From: Macrotrachela quadricornifera
Lineage: Eukaryota > Rotifera > Eurotatoria > Philodinida > Philodinidae
DNA length: 64,000 nt
Direction: 5' to 3'
Assembly (NCBI GenBank): GCA_022393335.1
Contig: JAJEKB010001228.1
Span: 6,208-70,207 of the forward strand
Shown: one piece after another, positions 26,071 to 38,729 of the stretch
Numbering within the stretch: the first letter of the stretch is position 1
How the letters are laid out: each line of letters opens with the position of its first letter
The notes under the pieces: model-generated
The model's database searches: none
Told to the model about the DNA's origin: nothing
Seen by the model: the letters and a program-made list of their open reading frames with translations, nothing else
Made by a program: the position numbers and the translations under genes

Positions 26071-28529
26071 AGTTTTGACTATGCACATGTACTTTTCCTT
26101 TTCTGCATCAAAATTGTAGAATACATTCATATCATCATCATTTTCTTCGAAATTTGTCATGACTTATAGGAGAATACAATTCAATACTAAATCGATTTTT
26201 AAAATATATTTATAGATTATTCAAATATAGACCAATAAGCAAAAGCATAGTAACACCAATTATTAATTTTATGAAATAATTATTGAAGACTCAATCGTTG
26301 ATTTCCATAGTCTGATACATAGAGATATATTTTTCAAATATACTGAAAAATTGAGGCGTTCTACAGTCTATGCCACTTGCTCTACTATTCTATACTGATT
26401 ATTGAGTAGCACTAATCGTTCGTCCCATAACACGATTATTACCAAAAAAAAAATAAATGTTCAACAAAAATTAAATTTTCATTATCATAATAATTAAATA
26501 AAATTTCTTTTACTATGTTGAATATGTTTGTGGTTCAAGCAAATTTTTAGATTTCGGATCTGATGATCTCATTCAAAAGTCCATAAAAATTTGTTATAGA
26601 TGCCAAAATCTTCGCTGATTTCAATTTACCCATAAGAAAATAGCAGAGATCTCACTTTTTTGACTTTTTAGGTCTTAGACTAAAAATCAAATTTTTCAAT
26701 TCTAGTCGTATTTTGCAATTTTTTCTGTTTTATTTGACTAACTTTTCTTACTGCACATATTTATTAGATATGCGAGTTTTCTTAAAAATCATTAAATGTA
26801 TTTCATGTATTTTTTACTTATGTTTCTAACACTGTTTTTCTTGTTTATACTCTTTACTAGCAGAATTTTGTGTAAATTTTTTGTGTCCTATATGTAATAG
26901 CAATTTTGGAATATGAGTTTTAAGAAAAATCGAATAGAACAGTAATGAGTATATTTACCGTATTAATAAAATAAATATCAAAAGCAAACATATAACTTAT
27001 TGATTATATCATTAGATATAAATAATGACATAAATTATGAATCAGAACGCAAGATATTTGAAATTTTGTTTAACATTTTTCACTTAAACACTGAGTATTA
27101 TACGACGCTAACATAATAAGAAATAATCATGAGAAAGAATTTTTATGTACTACTACTACAATGTACATAAACAAGGGAAAAGTGAACACTTGTTGAAATT
27201 CTATCAAAGATTTGAGGTATTAATGTGTTCCGAGATTTTTTATATTGAATTTTTGTAACTATCATGGTATATAGTGAATTGTTGCAACAGCTAAGAGAGA
27301 AGTAAAATGACTGCATTGTACAATCACCCTCACCCTCGTTTCACAAATCTATTTTATATGATGAAAATATTTATTATTTCCTTAGCAAATTAAATGAATT
27401 AGATTAAAACTAAGTTTTTACAAGGTCATTTTGCATTTAAAAATTATAACTATACAGTAAAGCAGCCAGCTTGACTCACATCTTTGTTATGCACTTACAA
27501 ATGACGTCTAGATCTTGAGCTGTCTCGAAAACCAATTGGCTTAAATAGACAGTATATTTAAAATTTTTTAAATGTCTCATGGTTCAAGAGAGTCAAATTT
27601 TGATAAAATGGCCTCTATAGGAACCATAGCGCAGGGAAGGGTTAAACTTACTAGTAAAAGTGAGAAAGATCGGCTAATATATATGTACATAGTCATCAGT
27701 GAGTTACATGCTGCACAACGCCTACTAAAACTCACTGGCAATAAGTAGGTTTCATTAGTCAAGGTTACGCGATATACGTTTTTAATCATGTAAACAAACA
27801 TATCAATCGTTTTTATGCTAAAAAGTTACTATTTTAATCATTATATGACATATGGCGTATGTACAACTATGAAATCTAAGTCATACTTGTTATTGTCATC
27901 TCTTGTCAACATAGGTCAGAAAATATAAAACAGTAATAGAAAGAATCAATATAAAATCTCAATTTTCAAATGTAAAAAGATAAGTAGTACGAAAGATGGT
28001 TTCTCTTCATGAATAAGTTCTATTGAGTTTCATCTCTTTGAAACTGGACTCGAAAAAATCTCGTTCACAAATATAACTAAACAATCTCTAAGTCACATTT
28101 CAACAGAGATCCACTATCTAATAAATATCCATCACATAAATCTATTTTTATTCTTTAACTTCTGATTTTAAATGTGAATTCAAGACGGCTTCCACTGAAA
28201 ACATAGTAACATTTACGATTCTTTCTTTCAGAAGAGGAAAAAAGTAGAAAAGTTACATGGAATGTCACGTAGAGTATGTGACATCCGATTTCGAGTCTCA
28301 ATTCTCGACAATCTACAGCAAAAATATCATCAAATGTGCGGAAAATTCGAAAGTGAGAAAAATCATTTCCGTTTAACTTGGATAGATAAACTTTAAGAGT
28401 TTTTAACCAGGTATTTAACTGATATATATATAACCCTTTCTTTTAGAAAAGACAACACTCCAATATATTTATTTATTGGAAACTTTATTAAAATGTCTAT
28501 GGTATTAGAAACAATAAAAACAAAGAAAA
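26071..28529. other. Intergenic region, no supported gene
   Basis: AT-rich flank between the F-box/LRR gene and the convergent Pro/Gly-rich gene. A short CACCCTCACCCTC tract lies near 27324-27337, similar to tracts at 21.9 kb and 62.8 kb. TTTATT copies near 28467 would be the poly(A) signal of the minus-strand neighbour. Confidence 0.5.
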
Positions 28530-29455
28530 TCACCAGACAAGTCGTTGTGGTGAAATAATAGGTAAATCAGCACCTGGCGATAATTGTGGCATATTTTGAA
28601 ATGATTGAAAATTATTAAAAGGACCAGATGAACCACCTCGTGGTGATAATGGTGGCATGTTTTGAAACGGTTGAAGATTGTTATAATGGCCAGGTGAACC
28701 AGGTCGTGGTGATAACGGTGGCATATTTTGAAATGGTTGAAGATTGTTATAATGGCCAGGTGAACCAGGTCGTGGTGATAATGGTGGCATATTTTGGAAT
28801 GGTTGAAGATTGTGATAAGGACCAGGTGAACCAGGTCGTGGTGATAATGGTGGCATATTTTGAAATGGTTGAAGATTGTGATAAGGACCAGGCGAACCAC
28901 CTCGTGGTGATAATGGCGGCATATTTTGAAATGGTTGAAGATTGTTATAGGGAACACGACGACCAGTATATGGTGAACCTCGACGACCTTCATTATCGCT
29001 ACTTGATGCTGAACCACTGCGGCGATTACGTGAATGAGATCGATGACGAGATGAAGGACGCGAACGAGGTCGACCATATGAGCCACTACCAAAAGAGTTT
29101 AAACCACCAATTGGAGGTTGTTGTCCAGAAGGGAATGGAACTTGTTGAAAACCAAAGCTGCTATTAGGTACTAGAGGAGTACCAAAACTGGGTCCAAATT
29201 GACCACCTATTGGTGTGAAAGAAAAGTTTGACGAAGGAAAAACAGCACTACCACTAGGGAACATATTGCCTCCTGGGAAGGAACCTGTACCATTATAAAA
29301 TCCTCCAGTGTTACTAAATTGTCCAAAACCTGGTTGAGATAAAGGATTTAGAAATGGCGTTGAGAAACTACCGCCAAAAGCGTTTCCACCAAATGAATTC
29401 CTAATAATAAATGCATATAATATACAATAAATGTTTTAAAATTTTATACTTACAT
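28530..29455 (-). CDS. Pro/Gly-rich repeat protein with RS-like segment, unidentified
   Basis: Exon 2 runs from 29400 down to TGA at 28530-28532. It is preceded by an acceptor (TTATTATTAG) and, at 29453/29454, a GTAAGT donor. Joining AT (29455-29454) to G (29400) makes the start codon, giving MNSFGGNAFGG and 290 residues. Residues ~1-120 are Gly/Phe/Ser/Pro-rich. An Arg/Ser segment (RPRSRPSSRHRSHSRNRR) follows, then six 22-residue repeats of the type YNNLQPFQNMPPLSPRPGSP, the last decayed. There is no membrane segment or enzyme motif. It is entirely low-complexity and could be an RNA-associated, matrix or secreted structural protein. The frame is open upstream of the split ATG to another ATG at 29608, which would add ~51 residues with a hydrophobic VIGIIITFVF segment; the TATA-like site argues for the shorter form. 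Confidence 0.75.
28570..28960 (-). repeat. 66-bp tandem repeat inside the Pro-rich gene
   Basis: Six head-to-tail copies of a 66-nt unit encode the 22-residue repeat. The four central copies are nearly identical. The period is a multiple of three, so the opposite strand and another minus frame also stay open across the block; those frames are by-products of the repeat. Confidence 0.85.
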
Positions 29456-29508
29456 TTTGTTTTGAGTAAATACAAATGTAATAATAATTCCGATAACATA
29501 ACGTGCTA

Positions 29509-29517
29509 ATATATATA
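29509..29517 (-). promoter_or_regulatory. Candidate TATA box for the Pro-rich gene
   Basis: On the minus strand TATATATA lies about 55 bases before the exon-1 donor. Initiation ~30 bases downstream would give a first exon of about 25 bases ending in AT, consistent with a start codon completed by splicing. Confidence 0.35.
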
Positions 29518-29608
29518 CATCGGTTTCTTCTGGATGAATCAACTGATGTATACAAAACAAAACCAATGATGCATGAGAACGATGAAGGTGAGTAAAATAC
29601 GTAATCAT

Positions 29609-31210
29609 ATTATGATTAATCGAAAGGTGGGCACAATTTACTTTTCATCATCTATCTTTCTTATATTACTCAAGGCTGTATTAATAATGACTGCTATATA
29701 GACACAATATTATATGAGTAAAGAATTTGAATATAATTATTGATTCTGGTTCAATTTAGTTTTATATCAATTCATGTACTAAAGATAGATATCTTTTTGT
29801 ATTAACCTTTTGACGGGCGACTTTTGAATGGAAAAAGCTGAAGGAGGATACGGAAGTACAGAAAGAAAAAAAAAGAGGTGCATGTATGATCCACCGGTCG
29901 TCCAAAGGTTAATCGATAATCATTTGATGACTATTGAATAGACTTTTCCATATGCATCATATATTATATGATTCTTGCAATAAAATTTTGATGATAAGAA
30001 TGGTTTTTAATCTATCGTTTCATCTATATTAACTTTATTTTCACATATATTCAACTTATAAATAGAACTCATCAAAGATAATAAATACTATTATATTCTA
30101 AACAGAAATAAAATTATTTCTTTTTTATCTGTTTCCTTAACTTTCAATGACATTCATACAAAATAATTTTCAATCGATGTTTAGAATGGTCACAAAAATA
30201 ATTCTTCACAATTATCAAATTAGTGAATCTTTATTAGTTTTTTCATCAAAGATTTATGGATCTCATAAAGTGACAAAGTTATTTGCTAATGAATTGAGTA
30301 CTTCATCATATTAATCCAATTAATGCCAAAGTATCAATATTTAAACATAAAAAATAATCATTGGATTTTTATTTGCATTGAACATCATTTTCATGATCAG
30401 AAATTTTGAAAATACAAAACAAATGTTTTTATTATATAAATCACGAATAATTTGAATGTTAAATAAATTAATAAAACTCAAACATCGATGAAAAAATCTT
30501 TCTGTTTATTTGATAAAAAATAATTAACTCTTAAACTTACATAAAAAAGATTTTAGTATTCCCTTTTTTGTCCTGCTTTATACAATAGGATAGAGCAAAC
30601 CAAATACCCTGTAAACATCTCCCATATATACAAACTCTTCAACATTAATGTTTATTCTTACTCTTTTAACAAACAAATATTTAAATGTATTACATATTAT
30701 TCTTAGGTCGTGAGAAAAATAAAAATATGTAGTAACCGACAATGTTACATTCTTTATTTTTGTCGGTCGAGTCTACGATACAAAAAAACCACGCTTTTCC
30801 TTTTTTTTTCTTTCCTTCTGTCTTGTGTAGCTTTGTTTTCTATTTTTGTCGTCATCAGTTTGTTATTATCACTCAACGCATCTATATGTTATGTTGGTGA
30901 AAGCAAGTAACATAGTCGAACGTCTTGCCTTATATATCAAAATATCATACTCACAATTTTTTTTTAATATCTCATATTGTTAAGAACATCAATCAAATCT
31001 ATAGTAACATTAACAAAAGTTATCAAATAGAGTTAAACTGTTATGTATATATAATTTATTAAAAAAGAGGTAAGACAATAATAAAAAGTATGATGGAAAT
31101 ATATGAATCAATATTATACTATTTTAATATGAAATAGAACGAACAAACGAACGATACATAGACATATACATGTAGTGATTAATTTATGAGAGTAAAAATA
31201 TTATTTTCAG
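29609..31210. other. Intergenic region
   Basis: AT-rich. A 66-codon frame at 30710-30910 is hydrophobic and T-rich without a convincing start or relatives, so it is not called. The sequence ending TTATTTTCAG at 31201-31210 is a good acceptor, so part of this region is probably a 5' UTR intron of the next gene. Confidence 0.5.
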
Positions 31211-31223
31211 ATTTTCATTCAAT

Positions 31224-32591
31224 ATGGCTAAGGCTTTAGTTAGCAATTCGGAAGTTGATTTAAAACCATTTACAGATTGTATGTTTTTTATAAATGGCCA
31301 TTGTAAATTAAATAATAAATGTCGTTATCGTCATTGTCCTGAAGCTGCTGCACAACCAAATAATTGTTTTAAATGGCCAAAAACATGTCGAAATCTAACA
31401 TGTCCTTATCGACATCCAACACCACTGAAACTAATTGATAAGAAAAAAAAATCTACATCTGAAAAAATAACTATTCCATCTCCATTATTATCATCATCGT
31501 CATCGTCATCATCACAATCACGACAAGAAGGTTTTATAAGTTTTTTTTGGGATATTGAAAATGTTCCTATACCAAAATCACAAAAACCATTTGATATTGT
31601 TCAACGTATTCGACAAAAATTAGTTATTGATGCTGGTTTACGAGAATATAATTTTACATGTTATTGTAATAGTACAACAATATCTCAAGATAATCAACTT
31701 AATTTATTTCATGCTAATGTTCGTATTGTTCATGTACCTGATCGTAAAGCTGGTGCAGTTGATCGTCAAATAATGCTTGAATTAGATCGTTTTGAACGAG
31801 CTCATCGTCCTCCAGCAACAATTGTACTTATTTCTGGTGATATTGATTTTGTTGGTAAATTAAGTGATCTTCGTCATCAAGCTGGTTTTCATGTTATTGT
31901 TATTCATAATAAACCAGCAAAAGAAGAATTAAAAGCAACAGTTAATGCACATTATCCATGGGAATTATTTACACAACCACAACAATCAGTTAATGAAGCT
32001 AATAGTTTTAATAATTTAATAAATGAATTAACAGTACGAACACCACAACCATATCGAATGATTAATCAAAATAATAATGATAATTTACATCGAATAGAAA
32101 CATCACCAAATCGTTCATCTCCATTGAATAAAATTCGAACAACTACAATAAAAAAACAAATACATCAATGTCCAAAATGTACAAGTGAATTTGAAACTAT
32201 TCAAGCTTTACGACAACATCAAGAAGCAAAGGATCATTTATTTGATTGTCCAATATGTGATGAATGCTTTACAACATATGATGGACAAAATCAACATCAA
32301 AAAGCTAAAGGACATTATCCAACTGAATATAAATGTGAACAATGTAATCGTCGTTTTCCTAAATTTGAAAGTTTAAATCAACATCAACAAGCTACTGGTC
32401 ATAATAGATCTATTAGTCCAATATCATTAACTACTTACGAGACATTTCATGAAGGAATTCAATCTTCAACTTTTCCAAAACCTAATCCAACTACAAGTGA
32501 TATTGTTCAAGATGTAGCAATAATGGTTATTCAACAAGGTATTGAAGCTCTTGTTCAACATTATCCAAAAATATTTTCATCAAATAAATAA
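31224..32591 (+). CDS. CCCH / NYN (PIN-like ribonuclease) / C2H2 zinc-finger protein
   Basis: Single coding exon, 455 residues. Two CCCH fingers come first: C19-x7-C27-x5-C33-x3-H37 and C48-x6-C55-x4-C60-x3-H64. A Ser run follows, then a NYN domain at about 105-250. It has FWDIENVPIP (Asp110), the AVDRQ motif (Asp180) and LISGDIDF (Asp206, Asp208), the acidic positions expected of a metal-dependent RNase of the MARF1/limkain group. Three C2H2 fingers follow with constant spacing: C316/C319/H332/H338, C342/C345/H358/H364 and C371/C374/H387/H393. The H-x5-H form is typical of dsRNA-binding (JAZ/U1C-like) fingers. The tail is helical. An RNA-degrading or RNA-binding regulator is the best inference. 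A splice acceptor at 31210 suggests a 5' UTR intron; AATAAA copies near 32730 end the gene. Confidence 0.88.
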   Translation: MAKALVSNSEVDLKPFTDCMFFINGHCKLNNKCRYRHCPEAAAQPNNCFKWPKTCRNLTCPYRHPTPLKLIDKKKKSTSEKITIPSPLLSSSSSSSSQSRQEGFISFFWDIENVPIPKSQKPFDIVQRIRQKLVIDAGLREYNFTCYCNSTTISQDNQLNLFHANVRIVHVPDRKAGAVDRQIMLELDRFERAHRPPATIVLISGDIDFVGKLSDLRHQAGFHVIVIHNKPAKEELKATVNAHYPWELFTQPQQSVNEANSFNNLINELTVRTPQPYRMINQNNNDNLHRIETSPNRSSPLNKIRTTTIKKQIHQCPKCTSEFETIQALRQHQEAKDHLFDCPICDECFTTYDGQNQHQKAKGHYPTEYKCEQCNRRFPKFESLNQHQQATGHNRSISPISLTTYETFHEGIQSSTFPKPNPTTSDIVQDVAIMVIQQGIEALVQHYPKIFSSNK

Positions 32592-33476
32592 TATCATTCT
32601 TTTACTATTATTCATTCAAAAAAAAACCAATTCAAATTTTTGATAAATTAATCAATATCTGAATATTTTTGAATGAATAAACAAATATGTCATGTTTTTT
32701 TTTCTTAACATGTAGTAAAAGAATGATAAAAATAAATAAAATTATCTTCAAATAAAATATTTGAATGATTAATTTTTATTTTTACTTGTACTATTAGAAG
32801 TTTTTTCTTAGACAAGTAACAAAAATATGTAAATAATATGCGATTTTAAATTGATCGTACTTTCTTTTTTTTTTATTTTCTATAATTATACATATATCAA
32901 AATTAATTCTTTCGAATAATATTATATTAAATTTATCAATGCATATTTTTAATTAATATTGATTGAATCAATTTTGTTACATCTATTATTCATTATTATA
33001 ACTTTATGTGTGTTTATTAATAATAAATGTTTAACAGTATAATCTACGAAATAAAACTATTTAATTAAATATGTATACTTCAATAATATCAAACTTTATA
33101 TTAGTTATTTCAATAACTGAAAAAACGAATTTCATTAATAAGAAATTATATTTACTGCAACTAAAAAAATTTTTTATTTCACAAAAAAAAAGAAAAGAAA
33201 TACATATAAAAGAAAATCACGCTATAAGTCGTGACTACTAAACATTATTTGTTTGATTTATGCTACTGTTCTTGTATGTCTATTTGAACATTAATCAATT
33301 GAAGTTGTCATGTGTTTGATCACTAATAATAGAAAAACAAAATTTCGAACAAACAAGAAAAAAAAAAGAAAAACAACGGTTAAATTAGATTGAAATATAC
33401 ATATTAGAATGACTAGATATTAAAAAAAAGAAAAGAAAAGAGAAAAATAAATAAATAAAAAGATATTTTAAATTAA
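32592..33476. other. Convergent intergenic region
   Basis: Holds the 3' ends of the NYN gene (+) and the MFS transporter (-). Very AT-rich, with A-runs near 33355 and an AAAAG/AATA-rich tract at 33421-33465. No gene seen. Confidence 0.5.
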
Positions 33477-36400
33477 TTAAGAAATATGTGAAGATGAATT
33501 TGTTAAATTATTTTTTAATGTTCGATGTTGTTCATCAGTTAAACAAAGAACATTAATTGAGCTTTTATCATAACAATGTAAATTATTTGTTGATGAATCT
33601 ATATGTGAAGATAAACGTTTTGTTAATGAATTATGTCTTGAATTTTTATTACATAAATATTGATTTTGTTCATCATCATGATGAACTAATGTAATATAAC
33701 AATTTTTTGTTGGTAAAGGCACTGTTTGTTCATCACTATCATCTTCAATTGATGAACTATTATTTAAATTATTATTTGCATCTTTTATTTCATTTGATAT
33801 TGATCTTTGTGATAATGGACGTAAACGTTTAAGAACAAAAAATAATGCAATTAGTATTAATAATGTTAATCCAAGCATTGTTGTCATCATAATATGAAGA
33901 CGATCTAATAGAGATGATGCAAATATTGGACCAACTAAAAAATAAAATATATAATATTTAAATTTATCTCATCTGTTATCATTTATTTCTTGTCTAATGT
34001 TTTCGATATGCGTACTTTTTTTTTTATTTTTTTATTTATACTTCTCATCAATCATCAAGTATATTAATATAAATCAAAATAATCTGTCAAATATACTTTT
34101 CTTTTTTTTTCTACTTACTTATTGTTCCAATTCCCATAATTAATCGTTGAATACCTTGAGAAAATCCTTGTAATTCTTTCATAGTTAATTTTGTAAATAA
34201 TGATACACTAGTAGCTGCTAAAAATGGTAAACCAAGTAAATCAAGTACAACAAATATAATAAACATTGTAAATAAACGTTTATCAATAACATTTGGTCGT
34301 AATTGTCCTGACCAACCAAATGAATATGATGCCCAAGTAAAAATAACTCCTAATACACAAGCAAGTGTTAATGACATAAAACCAAATACAAGTAAATATC
34401 GATCTTCAAAACGTTTTGATAAAAAGAATACAAGTGATATATAAACAATAATTATTTCTAAACCAGCAAATGCAAATAAAACAGATGTATGTACAGTATT
34501 CCATTTAAAATGTTTTTCTGTAAAAGCTGCTACAATTGTTTCTAATGCTGTTTGATTAAAATAAGCTATAAATGTTGCAGAAAATAAAACAAACATTTCA
34601 ATACGTATATATTGTTTTGAATAATCTTTATATGTTATATTTTGTTGTTCTTGTCTTAATGGATGATCAGAACGAATATATTTATGTTTAGGGGAATCAT
34701 TTGATGTTGATGGTCCTGTTGTTGTTGATGGTGTTCGATCATAAAAACAAAACCAACAAACAATTTGAAGTGTAAACCAAATAGAAGCCATTAAAAATCC
34801 TGGACCATTTAAATTATTTACATGAACAGAACCTGAAAGAAAAATAATTTTATTTGAAATTTAAGAACATTTTATTAAAAGAAAAATATTAAACGAACCT
34901 ATATGAAAATTCATTAAACGAACAAGAAGTGTAAAACATGGACCAATTAATAAACCTAAATACAGAAATTGATACATTAAAAATAAAAAAAACTAACATT
35001 TATCATCTTTTCTATCTACCAATTTTTTAAATGCATATGAGTTATAAGTTTGAAGTGTTTTTTGCCTACTCCGGTGCATTTTTTGTTTAGCAACCGAAAT
35101 CAAAAGTCTATAGATACACTTTTTCGGCAACGACGGAGATTTAAATGCATTAGGAAATAATAGATTTTATCACCTGAAGGCACACCTCTCTAGTAGCCAA
35201 GATTAAAAGTCAACACGTACGTTATTTCCAATAACGAAAAGGGGATTTAGCAACCATTAAAGGATAGATTTTCCTAGTAACATGAGAATTATTTATTCAA
35301 AAGTAGTTTTCCATTGGGATTAGAACGAAAACATAATTTACTTGCGTAGATATCGGTTAATACTATAATTAACATGTCATTAATATCAATTGTATTCATA
35401 TCCTACTATCTCATTCTATCAAAACACAATACATTATGTTTGTAACTCTTTTGTTGAATTATCAAGTTTTTACTCTAATAATGATTTCCCAAAAGATGAA
35501 CAAAAAAGAAATAAGTCATACCAAGTTGTCGACATCCAAGAATAATCGAAATAGCTTTTGTTCGATCTTTTTCTGTTGTACGATGAGCTACATCTGCAAG
35601 AATCTGTTAATGAATATAGAAAATATTAATTTATAAACTCTTAAAAACAAAAAATTCTTACTGGTGGTACAGCACCCATACCAACACCAGCAATTAATCG
35701 TCCCAATAGAACAATATGAATATTATTTGTAACAAAATAAAGAATATTTCCACCTATTTCAAATATATTTGATACAAGTATAAGAATTTTAACTTTGCCA
35801 GTTACATCTGATATTTTTCCCATTATAACACCAGCTATTGAACCTGATATACTATAAGAAGAAAGTATTAAACCAACATAAACATTAATATTTGTCATTG
35901 TTTTGACATAATCAAAAGCAGTAGGTAAAATAACTGCATATTCAACACCAGTCATAAATGCAAATAAACATATTGTACCAAATGTTAACATTACACGTCG
36001 ATGACCATGTGTCCAACGAAAAAAATCTGCTGAATGTGTTATTGATGTTGTTGGTTCTTTTTCATCATCATCATCTTCAATAACATTATCAAGACATACA
36101 GGTGAATTTGTTGTATTATTTGTTAATGATGAAGTAATTTTTTGATGTACATCTGATACTTTTGCAGTATGTCGATCGTCAGTAAGTGTATGATCAGACG
36201 ATGTTACACCTGCTTCACTAGTACTTAATGAAGATCGACGATGTGAATCAATTAAAGATCCATGCATTTCTTCGTTAGTATCTAAATCTAGGTAATATAC
36301 ATATATATATATTTATATATTAAATCACATCTGTATCAATAAACAATTTTTGGTAGACTATCAATATGTATCCTACTCAAAATGACAAGAGAACTTATTT

Positions 36401-37088
36401 GACTTGTTAACCTTGCTTGTTATTACTTATCATTATATTTATTATTCTAACGCAAACAGCATCTTATGATGAGTAGTCAAAGCTGGAAAGAGAGATAAAA
36501 TAAGCGTATTGTGCAGAACCGAGTTAAGCAATGAGTACAATGGCATCGACAACAACAGACATTTTTTTCTTTCTCGTTCGGTCGATGTGTCGTTTGTTGT
36601 TAGCTACGGAAGGAACGGAAGATTGTGTGTATGGTAAAAATAAGCGCATCGATTTTTCTGACGTAGATTCCGTTTTTTTTTTTCCTCCATGGGAATTTTA
36701 TTGAATAGAAGAAGTAAAGTGTGAGTTAAGATTCGGATATGACTAACCATATGAATTTGATTAGCATAAAATATTATCAAATAAGAAAAATTGAAAAATA
36801 TTTCAATTACAGACTAATATTTGACTTAAAGAAAAGAAAAATCTTAATATCCAATTTGTTGCCATGTTAATGAAAAACTTCTATGTATCCTAATATAAAA
36901 CTAACATCTAACAATTTTAGTTATAAAATTTTTAAAATAATAATAAATATGATTACGATAAAAAAATCGAAAAAAAAATTGATTTAATTGCTCAAAATAT
37001 ATTAGAAAATCGAATAAATATTAATTATTTGTACGTAATTCTAAACTATAAAAATCAAAATAATAAACTCACCAGGTATGTAAACCAT
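33477..37088 (-). CDS. Major facilitator superfamily transporter, MFSD8/CLN7-like
   Basis: Six exons on the minus strand: 37088-37073, 36287-35662, 35603-35522, 34955-34899, 34832-34119, 33934-33477. All phases join to give 650 residues. Exon 1 contributes only MVYIP plus one base. A ~100-residue polar acidic N-terminus precedes about 12 hydrophobic segments. The first half carries ILSSYSISGSIAGVIMGKISD (the G-x-x-x-D loop motif of MFS proteins) and RLIAGVGMG. The second half carries TALETIVAAFTEKHFKWN. The C-terminus is a long Ser/Asn-rich cytosolic tail. The layout resembles MFSD8/CLN7, a lysosomal membrane transporter, but identity at that level is my judgement. Intron 1 (785 nt) and the intron 34956-35521 (566 nt) are long for this genome; the latter holds an insert-like GC-richer stretch around 35065-35130. 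Confidence 0.85.
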
Positions 37089-37908
37089 TTATCATTCAAT
37101 AGTAATATTATTACTAAGAATAAAACACGGAGCACAATATATGTTGTTATTGGTTAATTGTTACTTTTTGTTATAATATATTTGGATGATCAAAGGTTAA
37201 TCGATTCTTTTCTTCAGTTTCACCTCATTGCATATATTATTATTATCCATATATATAAATATTAGCCTTGATTAATTATTGAAGAAAACTGCGTAGAATT
37301 TGATATACCTTATATTACCAGTGTCATTGAGATGTGTATGTGCAACATTTGTATGTAATCATTTGATGTTATCACGTGAATGAATATTCGATCGTTCTTA
37401 CTCTTGCAATGAAACGAATAGAATATAAAAATTTCAGATAAAATATAATAAGGAAGAAAAAAAAAAGATGAATATATTGTCACTTCTGATCTATAAAGAA
37501 AAGAAAAAAAAAGACAAGCATGTTGCTTCATCTAATTTAAATGACCAATCTATATCATTGCATGTCAAGGTAAAAGTCGTAAAGAACTGATTTTTTTTTT
37601 TATTCTCACACGACAATAATAATAACAGAGACAGAAAAAAAAAGAAGCAAAAAAAAAAGAGAGAAAGCAAGTTTAATAGGACAAAGATAGAAACTGGTTT
37701 TGCTTGTTTTTTTTTTAATAAATCATTTAGTTGTTCAAAACCGTGAGAACCATAGAGATAACAAACCTTATCAGAACTAAAAAGAAAAATTGGACTATAC
37801 AATAAATAAGAAATGAAAACTAACAACAATAGTGAAATGAAGAAAGAAGTAACCGTAAGGAAATATAATCACCGTCTTGCATAGAAAAAGAAAAACATTT
37901 TCAACTGT
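37089..37908. other. Spacer between the MFS transporter and the p24 gene
   Basis: 5' flank of the MFS gene and 3' flank of the p24 gene, both minus strand. A/T-rich with homopolymer runs; open frames here are poly-F/K artefacts. Confidence 0.5.
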
Positions 37909-38729
37909 TCATCTTGACCATGACATACTCGATGATGTTCGTCTATCAGTAAAAAATGAACGAAGTAATAATACAGTACCAATAGCAACAACTATTATTA
38001 AAATAAATTGTCCTAATGACCATATTTGTACACGTTCTTGTAAATCTTCAGCTCGTGCACGACCAGTTGCTTCTTGTAATCGATGATGTGTTTGATAATC
38101 AATAACTGATTCAAGATTTCGATGAATATTTCCTACTTTTGATTCGATCTAAAATTTAAAAAAAAGTATAATTTTTTTTTTTTTTGTGAAAAAATAAAAA
38201 TTTTACCATTGTTAATGCACCTTCAGCAACACGTGGACTTGCTCCACCTATTTCATGTTCAGGATCACCATCAACTCTCCAATCTTTAAAATAAAAATCA
38301 TGTATATATATAAATTTGCATTGTTTTTTTTTCAAAACAAACCAATATAAATAACTTTATGAGTATATGTTGAAAATTCATTACTAAAACAAAATTCATA
38401 AGCTCCATTTTCTTCAGCAGTTTTTTCAACTTGATCATATTGTTTTTTTGCTACTTGATACAATGTTTTACCCGATGGACTTTTTAATTCAAGATCAACA
38501 TCATAATTACCACCAGTTACAACCTATTTTATTTTTTTAATAAAATATTATATAAAATCTAATATTTACTTACTTGAAATTCTAATACATATTTTGAACC
38601 AACTTTAAGATTTTCATGAAAACATTCTTTTGCATTATCAGGTAATTCAAATGTTAATTCATTAGAATAAATTTGTTTTAGTACGAAGATTATTAAAAAT
38701 AATGGAATATATAACGATGAGTTTAACAT
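37909..38729 (-). CDS. p24 family cargo receptor (TMED3/TMED7-like)
   Basis: Four exons: 38729-38574, 38523-38343, 38283-38207, 38148-37909 (TGA). They give 217 residues, the normal p24 size. Residues 1-23 form a signal peptide ([12 protein letters not shown]). The GOLD domain follows, with [12 protein letters not shown] and the second cysteine in YEFCFSN. A coiled-coil neck ([19 protein letters not shown]) leads to a single membrane helix ([15 protein letters not shown]) and a short cytosolic tail containing the FF signal (RSFFTDRR). p24 proteins cycle between the ER and Golgi in COPI/COPII vesicles and select cargo. The tail fits the gamma subfamily. The start lies 311 bases from the divergent TTC8 start. 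Confidence 0.93.

Noticed and set aside
28628..29167. 179-codon plus-strand frame opposite the Pro-rich gene
   Set aside because: Explained by the 66-bp repeat period, which keeps several frames open. Its composition is unnatural for this genome.
30710..30910. Hydrophobic 66-codon frame upstream of the NYN gene
   Set aside because: T-rich low-complexity sequence without promoter, splice or homology support; more likely leader or intron.
32185..32376. Overlapping 63-codon frame inside the NYN gene
   Set aside because: Shadow of the real zinc-finger coding frame.
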